Of a DNA stretch of 64,000 bases, positions 45,123-53,977 are shown piece by piece. The stretch is from contig NZ_CP107942.1 in NCBI RefSeq assembly GCF_036053395.1, positions 2,012,501 through 2,076,500 on the forward strand. The letters are read 5' to 3'. How positions within the stretch are numbered: the first letter of the stretch is position 1; the number at the start of each line of letters is the position of its first letter. A program made the position numbers and the translations under genes. The notes beneath the pieces were generated by a model. The model did no database searches, was not told where the DNA came from, and saw only the letters and a list, made by a program, of their open reading frames with translations. Source of the stretch: Actinoplanes sp. NBC_00393 (GTDB lineage Bacteria; Actinomycetota; Actinomycetes; Mycobacteriales; Micromonosporaceae).

Positions 45123-48100
45123 GCAACCGTGAGCCCGTCGCGGTCGCCCGGATCCGTGACGACGCCGGCCGTCTCGTCGGCACCGGTTTCCTCGTCGCGC
45201 CCGACCTGGTCCTGACCTGCACGCACGTCGTCCTGGCCGCGCTCGGTGCCGACTTCGCCGGGGAACCGGCGGATGACACCGTCGACCTGGACTTTCCGCT
45301 CGCTGACGGCGCCGCCCGCGCCCAGGCGCACGTGCTCGGATGGACCGCGCAGGACGCCGGGAGCCGTGGTGACATCGCGCTGCTCAAGCTCACCGCCGCG
45401 CCGCGCGGGCAACTGCCGGCCGCCAAGTTGCGGCCGGTGCGCATCGGCCGGGACGAGCCGGTTCGGATCTTCGGGTACGCCCTGCAGCGCGCCCAAGGCC
45501 CAGGCGACGTGATCACCGGTGTCGCCGTCAGTGAACGCGCCGGGCTCCTGCAGATCAACACCGCGGGCGAACTGCAGGTCGAGCGGGGCTTCAGCGGCTC
45601 GCCGGTGTACAACCCGGAGACCGGCGCGGTGGCCGGCATGGTCGTCACCGCGGTCAGTGGCAAGTACAGCTGCAACGCTGTACCGATCAACGCCGTCCTG
45701 GACACCTTCCCCGAGCTCGGGGAGCCGGATCCGGCTGCCGGCTCACCGTACCGGGGCCTGGAGCCGTTCGAGGAACGGCACGCCGCCTGGTTCAAGGGCC
45801 GCGACGCAGTGATCGGCCGCCTGGCCGCCGCGGTCCGCGAACGGCCACTGCTGATCGTCATGGGCCCGTCCGGCAGCGGCAAGTCCTCCCTGATCAGGGC
45901 CGGTCTGGTGCCCGCCGTGCGAGCCCGCGAGGCGAAGATCGTCACCGCCCGGCTGCGGCTCGGCGAGCGGATCGAGACCCTGGTGGCGCGCCTGATCATG
46001 CCGGTGCTCGACCCGGACGCCGACGACCCGGCCCGGCTCGCCGAGCGGCTGCGCACCGAACCCGCCGACACCCTCTCCACACTGGCCGGCGAGCTCGACG
46101 ACCGGGCCGGCGATCACGGCCTGCTGCTCTTCGTCGACCAGCTCGAGGAGGCGGCTCCGGAAGCGGTGCACGCCGCGATCGTCCTGCTCGACGGCCTGGT
46201 CCGGGCCGCGCGACGCCGCCCGGACGGCACTGTCCGGGTCGCTGCGGTGGTGACGCTGCGCGCCGGCGTGCTGGAGGAAACCCTGAGCGCCGAGATCGCC
46301 GGCGCGGTCAACCGGGCGCGGATCGAACTCGTCCCACCGATGAGCCGCGACGAACTGCGAGCCGCGATCCGCGCCGGCAACGTCGGTTTCGAGGACGGCC
46401 TGGACGAGCGGATCCTCGCCGACGCGGGTAGCGAACCGGGCCGGCTGCCGCTGATCGAGTTCACCCTGGAACTGCTGTGGCAGCGCCGCCGCCGGTTCGA
46501 CGAACTGACCGTCGAGGCCTACGAGGAACTCGGCGGCGTCTCCGGTGCTCTCGCCACCTACGCGGATCAGGTCCTGGACCAGCAGCCACAGGACGACCGC
46601 GAGCGGATCCGGACGGTGCTGACCGCGATGGCCCGCCCTTCCGACGACGGTTCCGGTTTCCGGCGGCGGCCTCTCGACCTGTCCGGCCTGGCCGAGCCGG
46701 AGCGGGCGGTCGTCGACGAGCTGGCCGCCCGCCGGCTCGTCGTGGTCACCAAACCGGACGGCCGCGCTGCGTTCGCGGAGCCCGCACATCAGGCTCTGCT
46801 GGAGAGCTGGCCGACGCTCGCCGAATGGCTGGCGAAGGACCGCGAGTTCCTGACCTGGCGCGACCAGCTGCGCACCGACCGGGCCCGATGGACTGCTGCC
46901 GGGCACGACCCGGACGCGCTGCTGCGCGGAGCCTCGTTGAGTGCGGCTCGGCAATGGGCGGGTGAGCGTGGGCCCGACCTGAGCGCCGACGACCTCGACT
47001 TCGTGCGGACCAGCCGAAACCGGGAGAAGCGGCGGGTGCGCGCCCTGGGTACCGTGGTCGCGGTTGTCTCGATCTTGGCCGTGGTGGCCGGTTCGCTCGC
47101 CCTCGTGGCCGCGCGGCGCAGCGCGGCTCTGGCCGAGCAGGTGCAAGCTTCCGCTTCGCGGCAGCTTGCCGCACATTCGCTGCGCTTCCGCGACACTGAT
47201 CCGGCGAAGGCGTTGCAGTTCGCTCAGGCTGCGTGGCGCGCAGGCAAGACCCCGGAGGCGTACGGGGCACTGCTCACCCAGTACGCCATGCTCGACCCGG
47301 TTGATCGGGTCTTTCAGGGCCTCTGGCAGGGAACTCCTGAGCGCATCCAGACCAGCGACGACGGCCGGGTCGCGGTGATCACCGGTCCCGCCGCTGCAGC
47401 GGTAGTGACGGGGTTGACCAGCGACGAGCCGGCCTTGGTGACGCTCCCGGGCGCCGAGACTGTGGACGCGCTCGAGGTAAACCCCACCGGCCGCTACATC
47501 GCCGGGGCTGACTCCGACGGCACCGTCGCCGTCTGGGATCTCGAGCGGCCCGGGTCGCCGCGCGTGCTGGCCGGGCCGGTCGACGCCGACCGGCCCGACC
47601 TGAGAGGTCTCGACAACATCGCGTTCAGCCGCGATGGGACGCGCCTGCTGGTCTTCCGGTCGGTCAACCCCTTCAACGTCAATACCGCCTCTGGTCCGGC
47701 GGTACCCGACCTGCGGATCTGGGACCTGGCCGACGGTAAATCGGTGCCCGCCGCGGTGCCGGTGGGTGCTACGGCTTACCGCGTTGCCTTCGGGCCTTCG
47801 GCGGGAACCGTGGCGATCGCCAGGTCGGAAGGGGTAGTGGTGCATGACCTCGCTTCCGGCCGACTCCGGCGGACGATTCCCGGGCAGCTCGTGGCGCTGG
47901 CCGAGCACGGCGTGTCCGTCGTGGACTGCGCGAACAAGACGTTGCGGGTTCGCGAGACCGCTACAGGCGCGGTCCGCAGCGGCATCCCCCGGGCTTCGTG
48001 TGAGGCGGCCGACATCGATGGCACCACTAACATGGCTGTCCTCGACGGGCGGTTTCTAGGTAAGGAGACCAACGCGGTCCTCAATGTGGTCGATCTGCGC

Positions 48101-49315
48101 ACCGGCACCAGCTACCGCGGGGTGCTGCCGCCGGTGATCGACCTGACGTTCGCCCCCATTCTCGATCAGCTCGCGATCGTGCGGGGCTCCGTCGGTGTGC
48201 CCATTGCGCTCGGCCTGCGGAGCGACCTTCTGTATCGCATGGCGCTCACCGTCGCCAGGCCGGTCCGTGCTCACGACGATGTGGTTGAGAATGCCGCCTG
48301 GGTCCTGACACCCGACGAGCGAAGCGCGCTGACCTTCTACCGGTCCGGCCGGATCGAGCTTTCCGACGCGGCGACCGGCGACCAGGTGGCGAAGATGGAG
48401 GGGCCGGCACTGGCCTGGCAGTTTGACGCCGGTGAACGCGGGCGTGAGTTCGCCATCACACCGGACAGCCGCCGTCTCCTGATCACCGAGCCGGGTGGGT
48501 TGGCGGCCTACTCGCTGCCCCGCCTGGCTCCCCTCTGGCGCCGGGATCTGCCGAAACCGGACTTGAGCGAGCTCGCTGCTGGCAGTTCTTCAAGTATGGT
48601 CAGCTCAGTCACCATGTCCGGCCCCGACCGCGTGACGGTCCTGCACCACGGGATCCTCACCTCGTGGACTGCCAGTACCGGCGAGCCGGACGGCCCGCCG
48701 CTCCCACTGGCCGTCCGGGATGTCAAAGCCCGCTACCAGGCCGGATTCGCCCGCATCAAAGACGTCCGGCCGGGAGACCCAGACCAAATCGTGATCGCCC
48801 GGGTGAGCGGAAAAGTAGAGATCTGGGATCTCGGATCGCGTGAACCGGTGAGCGGGCCTCCACCGCAGGCCGTCACATTCGGTGGATCCGCGGTCTTTGA
48901 CAAACACGGGAAACGACTCGCCGTCGTGACCGCGACCGACTCCGAGGTCTGGGATCTGGACACTTCTCAGCGGCGCCGGCCGATCCGCGCAGGTGGGGCG
49001 GGCACGGAGATCATCGGCTTCACTCCGGAGGGCTACCTGTTGACCGCGCCCAGCGGCAATCCCGAACCGGTGAATGTATGGGACGTGAACGCTGGGCTGA
49101 TGCTCGCCCAAACGGCCGCACTGGACGAGGACTCGCCTTGGACGCTGCGTGGTGACGTCCTCGCCAGCCGCAGCCCGGCTGGCAGCCGAGTCATCCGGCT
49201 CAATCCGGAAGCCTGGTTCGAGCGGCTGTGCGCCCTCAGCACCCGCGATTTCACCGCCGAGGAGCGCGAACTGCTGGAACGCGACGACGCGCCCACCGAC
49301 CCGCCGTGCTCATGA
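45119..49315 (+). CDS. Trypsin-nSTAND1-TM-beta-propeller protein (copy B)
   Basis: A 1398-residue paralogue of the preceding gene with the same domain order. Protease triad His36, Asp85 (RGDIALLKL), Ser159 (RGFSGSPV); nSTAND1 Walker A GPSGSGKSS at 249-257 and Walker B LLLFVDQLEEA. Protease and NTPase parts are very similar between copies, whereas the membrane helix (LGTVVAVVSILAVVAGSLAL) and especially the propeller have diverged, as expected if the two sense different ligands or form a hetero-complex. ATGA overlap with copy A indicates coupled translation and defined stoichiometry. Third-position GC looks slightly lower in its distal part (about 47.3-49.1 kb). Confidence 0.92.
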   Translation: MSNREPVAVARIRDDAGRLVGTGFLVAPDLVLTCTHVVLAALGADFAGEPADDTVDLDFPLADGAARAQAHVLGWTAQDAGSRGDIALLKLTAAPRGQLPAAKLRPVRIGRDEPVRIFGYALQRAQGPGDVITGVAVSERAGLLQINTAGELQVERGFSGSPVYNPETGAVAGMVVTAVSGKYSCNAVPINAVLDTFPELGEPDPAAGSPYRGLEPFEERHAAWFKGRDAVIGRLAAAVRERPLLIVMGPSGSGKSSLIRAGLVPAVRAREAKIVTARLRLGERIETLVARLIMPVLDPDADDPARLAERLRTEPADTLSTLAGELDDRAGDHGLLLFVDQLEEAAPEAVHAAIVLLDGLVRAARRRPDGTVRVAAVVTLRAGVLEETLSAEIAGAVNRARIELVPPMSRDELRAAIRAGNVGFEDGLDERILADAGSEPGRLPLIEFTLELLWQRRRRFDELTVEAYEELGGVSGALATYADQVLDQQPQDDRERIRTVLTAMARPSDDGSGFRRRPLDLSGLAEPERAVVDELAARRLVVVTKPDGRAAFAEPAHQALLESWPTLAEWLAKDREFLTWRDQLRTDRARWTAAGHDPDALLRGASLSAARQWAGERGPDLSADDLDFVRTSRNREKRRVRALGTVVAVVSILAVVAGSLALVAARRSAALAEQVQASASRQLAAHSLRFRDTDPAKALQFAQAAWRAGKTPEAYGALLTQYAMLDPVDRVFQGLWQGTPERIQTSDDGRVAVITGPAAAAVVTGLTSDEPALVTLPGAETVDALEVNPTGRYIAGADSDGTVAVWDLERPGSPRVLAGPVDADRPDLRGLDNIAFSRDGTRLLVFRSVNPFNVNTASGPAVPDLRIWDLADGKSVPAAVPVGATAYRVAFGPSAGTVAIARSEGVVVHDLASGRLRRTIPGQLVALAEHGVSVVDCANKTLRVRETATGAVRSGIPRASCEAADIDGTTNMAVLDGRFLGKETNAVLNVVDLRTGTSYRGVLPPVIDLTFAPILDQLAIVRGSVGVPIALGLRSDLLYRMALTVARPVRAHDDVVENAAWVLTPDERSALTFYRSGRIELSDAATGDQVAKMEGPALAWQFDAGERGREFAITPDSRRLLITEPGGLAAYSLPRLAPLWRRDLPKPDLSELAAGSSSSMVSSVTMSGPDRVTVLHHGILTSWTASTGEPDGPPLPLAVRDVKARYQAGFARIKDVRPGDPDQIVIARVSGKVEIWDLGSREPVSGPPPQAVTFGGSAVFDKHGKRLAVVTATDSEVWDLDTSQRRRPIRAGGAGTEIIGFTPEGYLLTAPSGNPEPVNVWDVNAGLMLAQTAALDEDSPWTLRGDVLASRSPAGSRVIRLNPEAWFERLCALSTRDFTAEERELLERDDAPTDPPCS

Positions 49316-49333
49316 TCGGTTGACCCGCGTCGA

Positions 49334-49339
49334 TAGGGT
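49334..49339 (+). promoter_or_regulatory. -10 box for leaderless Trypco1 transcript
   Basis: TAGGGT ends 7 nt before ATG 49347, 18 bp after the copy B stop. The small gene could therefore also be transcribed on its own. Confidence 0.45.
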
Positions 49340-49346
49340 GGGCCGC

Positions 49347-49652
49347 ATGACAACGGTCGTGGTGATGCCCCTGGACGACGGCGGTTCGGTGCTGGTGGAG
49401 GTGCCCGACGAGCCCGGCAGCCTGGAGAACGTCGGCCGCCCCGACGCGCTCAAGCACGCGCAGGAGACGCTGCAGCAGGCGCTGGCCCGGATCCGCCCGG
49501 CGGCCACCGCGATCCGGGACAGCATCCGGGAGATGGCCGACCCGCCGGAGCGGATCGGCGTCGAGTTCGGCGTGAAGGTGACCGCCGAGGCCGGCGTGGT
49601 CGTCGCCCGCGCCAAGAGCGAGGCCAACTTCACCGTCCGCCTGGAGTGGTGA
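49347..49652 (+). CDS. Trypsin-co-occurring domain (Trypco1/CU044_2847-type) protein
   Basis: A 101-residue small protein: VVMPLDDGGSVLVEVPD, a central helical stretch (ALKHAQETLQQALARIRPAATAIRDSI) and RIGVEFGVKVTAEAGVVVARAKSEANFTVRLEW. This is the layout of Trypco1, a domain named for its repeated linkage to trypsin-like proteases in bacterial conflict systems. Its role there is unknown; it may be a partner, inhibitor or substrate of the protease. It follows copy B by 31 bp on the same strand and is convergent with a response regulator gene 7 bp further on. Confidence 0.85.
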   Translation: MTTVVVMPLDDGGSVLVEVPDEPGSLENVGRPDALKHAQETLQQALARIRPAATAIRDSIREMADPPERIGVEFGVKVTAEAGVVVARAKSEANFTVRLEW

Positions 49653-49659
49653 GCCGCGG

Positions 49660-50310
49660 TCAGGCCGGCCGCACCAGCCGCGTCTCGTAGGCGAGGACTG
49701 CGGCCTGGGTCCGGCTGGCCAGGCCCAGCTTGGACAGGATGTGCGCCACGTGGGTCTTCACCGTGGCCTCACTGAGGTACAGCTCGCGCGCGATCTCGGC
49801 GTTTGACCGGCCGTGCGCGAGCTGTCGGAGCACGTCTTTCTCGCGCGGGGTGAGCACGTCCAGTTCGGCCGGGTTGCGGCCGGCGGCGACCTGCCCGGCG
49901 AACGCGTCGATCAGCCGGCGGGTGACGTCGTGGTCGAGCAGGGCGACGCCCTTGACCACGGTCCGGATCGCCGCGATGAGCTGGTCCTCGGGGGCGTCCT
50001 TGAGCAGGAAGCCGCCGGCGCCGAGGCGCAACGTCTCGTAGACGTACTGGTCCAGGTCGAAGGTGGTGACCACCAGGACCCGCGGCGGGTCGGGCAGGGC
50101 GAGCAGCAGCCGGGTCGCTTCGATGCCGTTGAGCCGGGGCATGCGTACGTCCATCAGCACCACATCCGGCCTGAGCCGCTTGGCCGCCTCGACCGCCTCG
50201 ACCCCGTCCCCGGCCTCGCCCACCACTTCGATGTCCGGCTCGGCGCGCAGGATCATCCGGAACCCGGCGCGGACCAGGCGCTGATCGTCGGCGAGCAGCA
50301 CCCGGATCAT
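49660..50310 (-). CDS. NarL/LuxR-family response regulator
   Basis: A 216-residue regulator with receiver residues DD (8-9), phosphoacceptor Asp54 (VLMDVRMPR), a Thr switch (VVTTFDLDQ), Lys in FLLKDAPEDQ and a LuxR DNA-binding domain (TPREKDVLRQLAHGRSNAEIA). ATG 50310 overlaps the upstream kinase stop as ATGA, so the longer reading to 50328 is rejected. Its cognate kinase gene is frameshifted, so phosphorylation may come from another kinase or small donors. Confidence 0.9.
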   Translation of the reverse strand: MIRVLLADDQRLVRAGFRMILRAEPDIEVVGEAGDGVEAVEAAKRLRPDVVLMDVRMPRLNGIEATRLLLALPDPPRVLVVTTFDLDQYVYETLRLGAGGFLLKDAPEDQLIAAIRTVVKGVALLDHDVTRRLIDAFAGQVAAGRNPAELDVLTPREKDVLRQLAHGRSNAEIARELYLSEATVKTHVAHILSKLGLASRTQAAVLAYETRLVRPA

Positions 50311-51400
50311 GCCGGCACCGGCAGGCACGCCCGGATCCGGTAGCCGCCGGCCGGTTTCGCGCCGGCGTCGAGCGTTCCGCCGTACAGGGCGACCCGTTCC
50401 CGCATGCCGAGGATGCCGAAGCCGGGCTCGTCGCCGGGGGTGCCGGCGCCGTCGTCGGTCACCTCGATCCGCAGGGCGGCCGGTTCGACCTGGATGCGGA
50501 TCGAAGCGGTGGTGGCGGCCGCGTGCCGCAGGACGTTCGTCAGCGACTCCTGCACGATCCGGTACCCGGCGATGTTGATCCCCGCGGGCAGCGTGTCGAC
50601 GTCACCGGCGACGTCGCTGACCATGGTCAGGCCCGGCCGGCTCAACTGGCTGATCAGCGCGTCGAGGTGACGCAGGCTCGGCTGCGGGGCCAGGTTGCCG
50701 TCGGGGGCCGAGCGGATCACGCCGAGCATGTGCCGCAGGTCGGTCAGGGCCTGTTCGGCGAGCTGTTCCACGGTGTCGAAAGCGGCCTTCGACTCGTCGG
50801 GATCGATCGTCAGCATCCGGCGGCCACCGCGGGCGTGCAGCACGATGATGCTGATCGCGTGGGCCACCACGTCGTGCAGGTCCCGGCGATCCGGGCCCGT
50901 TCGGCGGCGACCGCGGCTTCGGCCAGCTCGGCCCGTCGATGGTTGACCGTCGCGGTGTGCCGGACCCGTCGCATCACCGTGCCGAGACCGAACGCGGCGC
51001 CGACCTGGATCCAGCCGATGAACAGGTTGACCAGACCCGGCCAGACGATCCAGCTGTTCACCGACGCGGCCAGCAGCAGCACCGAGCCGGCCGTCAGGGC
51101 GGTGCGCAGGTCCGGTGTGTACGCCATCGCCGAGTAGCTGATGACGAAGAAGGCGACCGTGAACGAGAAGATCTCCACCGCCGGGCTGTAGGACAGTGGC
51201 GCGACGAACGCCACGGCCGTGAGCAGCGCTACCGGCAGGGGCGCGATCCGCCGCCAGGCGAGGGCCACGCCGGTCGCGGTGAGCAGCAGGGCGCTCAGGA
51301 CGTGGCGCGGCGTCAGCGTGAACACCAGCGTGATCTCCCAGGCGATGCCCGCGGTGACCACGCCTGCCAACGCGACGTCCGGCCACCGGATACGCGTCAT
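50307..51400 (-). pseudogene. HisKA_3 histidine kinase broken by a 1-nt deletion
   Basis: Two adjacent frames together make one normal NarX/DesK-type kinase. The upstream frame (start 51400, MTRIRWPDV) encodes the membrane sensor and coiled coil up to AAERARIAG; the downstream frame continues RDLHDVVAHAISIIVLHARGG through HATPase motifs (YRIVQESLTNVLRHAA, GFGILGMRERVALY) to 50307. They join at about 50885, where the plus strand reads TCCCGGCGAT and a TCCCGGGCGAT would restore ARIARDLHDVV. The shift falls exactly at the phosphoacceptor motif. Either a real null mutation or a homopolymer sequencing error. It overlaps its response regulator gene by 4 bp. Confidence 0.85.
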
Positions 51401-51509
51401 GAGCTCGACGGTAGACCGGCACGCCCGCGGGCCGCCTCATCACAACGGTGTAGGCGTCTCGGCAACTCGGGCGACGACCGGCCGCGGTGCCGGCTCACAG
51501 GATGAGGCC

Positions 51510-52220
51510 ATGACGACCACACTCGACACCACACCTGTTGTCGGCCGGGGTGCGGCGCTCACCGCCGCCGTGGCCGGTCCACTGATCCTCGTGCTCTCGT
51601 TCACCCAGCCGCCCGACGGGCCGGACATGGCCACCGCGAGTGCGGCACAGATCCGTACCTGGGCTCTCTCGCAGGCCACTGCCCTGCGCATCGGCGCGCT
51701 CGGCGGTGTGCTGTCGCTCGCGGTGCTGCTGACGGCCACCGCGGCGCTGAGCCGGGTGATCCGGGACGCTCTGCCGCGCTCGCTGCTCGCCGACCTGTTC
51801 GCCGGCGCCGGCCTGCTGCTCATCGGCTCGCTGTTCCTGAACAGCACAGCCTGGGCGCTGCCGGCGGTACTGCCCGGCCTGATCGGCGCCGATCTGGCCA
51901 CCGTCGACGATGCCACGCTGCGCGGCTGGTACGCCCTCACCGGCTTCACCCATCTGCTCGGCGACTTCCAGATGATCTTCATTGCGGTGATGGTCGGGGC
52001 GTTCTCGGCGGCCGCGTTGCGGGCGCGGATGGTGCCCCGCTGGGTCGGATGGCTGGGCGTGGTGATCACGTTATCGGCCGTGCTCGGCACCGTCGGCATC
52101 ACGACCAGCTCGGATCTGCTCTACGGCTTCTGGTTCGGCGGGCTGTTCGGCTGGGTCCTGTGGTATCCGATCGTCGGCATCGCGCTCGGCCTGCGGAGCC
52201 GCCACACCTCGGCTGGTTGA
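51510..52220 (+). CDS. Polytopic membrane protein (DUF4386-like)
   Basis: A 236-residue integral membrane protein with about six to seven hydrophobic segments (TAAVAGPLILVLSFTQPP, GVLSLAVLLTATAALSRVI, LFAGAGLLLIGSLFL, LLGDFQMIFIAVMVGAF, WVGWLGVVITLSAVLG). The pattern resembles DUF4386-type actinobacterial proteins. Function unknown. ATG 51510 has AGGATGAGG upstream. It diverges from the broken histidine kinase/response regulator pair by about 110 bp, so it is a natural candidate target of that system. Confidence 0.75.
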   Translation: MTTTLDTTPVVGRGAALTAAVAGPLILVLSFTQPPDGPDMATASAAQIRTWALSQATALRIGALGGVLSLAVLLTATAALSRVIRDALPRSLLADLFAGAGLLLIGSLFLNSTAWALPAVLPGLIGADLATVDDATLRGWYALTGFTHLLGDFQMIFIAVMVGAFSAAALRARMVPRWVGWLGVVITLSAVLGTVGITTSSDLLYGFWFGGLFGWVLWYPIVGIALGLRSRHTSAG

Positions 52221-52313
52221 CATGGCTGTCCCCCCGCCCCGGAACAGCCCTGTCCCGATTCAGATGTTCCCAACACCCGGATGGCGTGAGTATGCTGACG
52301 CCGTGATGGAGCG

Positions 52314-53381
52314 ATGGCCCGGCTGACCCGGGTGCAGCAGCAGGCGCGTACCCGGGCGGCCGTCCTCGTGGCGGCCGCCCAGGAGTTCGCCGAGCGCGGC
52401 TATGCGGAGGCGAAGGTCGACCGGATCGCGGACCGGGCCGAGCTGACCCGTGGCGCGGTCTACTCGAACTTTCCCGGCAAGCGCTCCCTCTACCTGGCTG
52501 TTCTGCTCGAGGCGTTGCAGGACCGGCCCGCCGCCGTGAGTGTGCAGCCGCCCGCTGACGTCGCCGAGGCGGCCGAGGCGTTCGCCCGGGTCTGGCTGGA
52601 GCGGCTGCCGCTGGCCGGGGACACGGCTGCCGGTGCGCAACTGCGGGCGCATTCGGTCACCGGCGTCTTCGACGACGAGCCGGGCCGCGCCGCGATGGCG
52701 GCGCTCACCCAGATGGAGAGCTTGCTGCTCGCGTTGCGGTTGGAGACGTCCCGGCCACGAGAGACCCGCCGCGTACGCCTGGCCGAACTCCTCCTCACCC
52801 TGCTGCACGGCGCCGACCACCTGGCTCAGGCCGCCCCGGGTTTCGGCGACCCGTTCGACGTGACCCGCGCCTGCCGCTACCTGGCCGCCATGGAAGCGCC
52901 CGACGTGTGGGATCCGCCGCATCTGCCGTACATCGGTCCTGCCCAACGGTGTGCCGATCGCTGGGAGCCGCCGGCCGAGGTGATCGACGCCCTCACCGAC
53001 GGCCCGGTGAGCTGCGGCGCCGACAGCGTCGTGGTGGTCCTCGGCTCGCGGCGGCTCGGCATGGCTGAGGAGGCGGTCCGCGCCGCCCGGACGACCGACC
53101 TGGTCACCATTGCCGCCGTGACCAGCGATCCCGCCGAGATCGGCGCCCTGGTCCGCCTGCGGATCAACGCCCTGGCCACCACGTTGCGGCGAGTCTTCGG
53201 ACCATCCGGATCAAGGGTGCGGGTCGTCTTCGACTTCGACGGAAGCCTCGCAGCGGCAGCCGGAACCGAAACGGCCGACGACGCCGAAGCGGCGGTCCTG
53301 ATCCGAGCGGGACAGATCGTCGCCCGGGCCACCGGCCGGGGCGCCGGGCACGCGGCCGCGATCGCCGAGGGGGAGCGATGA
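52314..53381 (+). CDS. TetR-family regulator with extra C-terminal domain
   Basis: A 355-residue protein. Residues 1-60 are a clear TetR helix-turn-helix (AAAQEFAERGYAEAKVDRIADRAELTRGAVYSNFPGKRSLY) and about 60-190 the usual helical domain. A further roughly 165 residues follow (WDPPHLPYIGPAQRCADRW, then DSVVVVLGSRRLGMAEEAV, TIAAVTSDPAEIGALV, RVVFDFDGSLAAAAGTE), with Rossmann-like beta-alpha alternation but no motif I recognise. This is nearly twice the usual TetR length. It overlaps the next gene by 4 bp and heads a three-gene operon with a MarR-like protein and a short PPDK-like enzyme, which it probably regulates. Confidence 0.82.
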   Translation: MARLTRVQQQARTRAAVLVAAAQEFAERGYAEAKVDRIADRAELTRGAVYSNFPGKRSLYLAVLLEALQDRPAAVSVQPPADVAEAAEAFARVWLERLPLAGDTAAGAQLRAHSVTGVFDDEPGRAAMAALTQMESLLLALRLETSRPRETRRVRLAELLLTLLHGADHLAQAAPGFGDPFDVTRACRYLAAMEAPDVWDPPHLPYIGPAQRCADRWEPPAEVIDALTDGPVSCGADSVVVVLGSRRLGMAEEAVRAARTTDLVTIAAVTSDPAEIGALVRLRINALATTLRRVFGPSGSRVRVVFDFDGSLAAAAGTETADDAEAAVLIRAGQIVARATGRGAGHAAAIAEGER

Positions 53382-53977
53382 GCGAAAACCTGGTCCTGCA
53401 CACCCTGCGCTGCATCGGGTTCGCCGACCTGGGCCGGGTTGCGGAAGCCTGCGGCCTCGAGGAGAGCGACGTCGAGTCCCACCTGATCGATCTGGCGGTG
53501 GACGGCTTCGTCACCCGCCAGCGGGGCGAGTTCGGCGGCTGGGGCCTGACCGAGCCGGGCAAGGACGAGGACGCCAGGCGCACGGCCGGGGAACTCGACG
53601 AGGCCGGCGCCCGTTCGGCAGTGGCCGGCGCGTATCAGCAGTTTCGGGAGCTGAACCCGGAGCTGCTGGACCTGAGCACGGCCTGGCACATGCGTACCGT
53701 CGACGGGGTCGCCCGGGTCAATGATCATGCGGATTCCGCGTACGATGCCCGGGTTGTCGCCCGTTTCGGCGACCTGGACCGGCGTGCCGAGCCGGTCTGT
53801 GCGGATCTGGCCGCGGCCCTGCCGCGTTTCCGCCGCTACCGGGTGCGGCTGGCGGCGGCGCTGGACCGGGCCCGCGGCGGCGACCTGAAGTTCCTGGCCG
53901 ACGACATGAACTCGTATCACGGCGTGTGGTTCCAGCTGCACGAGGACCTGCTCGCCACCCTCGGCATCCCGCGATGA
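53378..53977 (+). CDS. Winged-helix (MarR-like) protein of a PPDK operon
   Basis: A 199-residue protein. Residues 1-65 look like a winged helix (LHTLRCIGFADLGRVAEACGL, HLIDLAVDGFVTRQRGEFGGW). The remainder is helical, with RFRRYRVRLAAALDRARGGDLKFLADDMNSYHGVWFQLHEDLL, a C-terminus I associate with small regulators next to PEP-utilising enzymes. It overlaps the TetR gene (ATGA) at its start and the PPDK-like gene (ATGA) at its end, so all three are translationally coupled. It may regulate or bind the PPDK-like protein. Confidence 0.7.
   Translation: MSENLVLHTLRCIGFADLGRVAEACGLEESDVESHLIDLAVDGFVTRQRGEFGGWGLTEPGKDEDARRTAGELDEAGARSAVAGAYQQFRELNPELLDLSTAWHMRTVDGVARVNDHADSAYDARVVARFGDLDRRAEPVCADLAAALPRFRRYRVRLAAALDRARGGDLKFLADDMNSYHGVWFQLHEDLLATLGIPR

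Noticed and set aside
45743..47908. 721-codon reverse-strand frame opposite the second trypsin-nSTAND gene
   Set aside because: Low-complexity translation without motifs, fully inside a well-supported gene.
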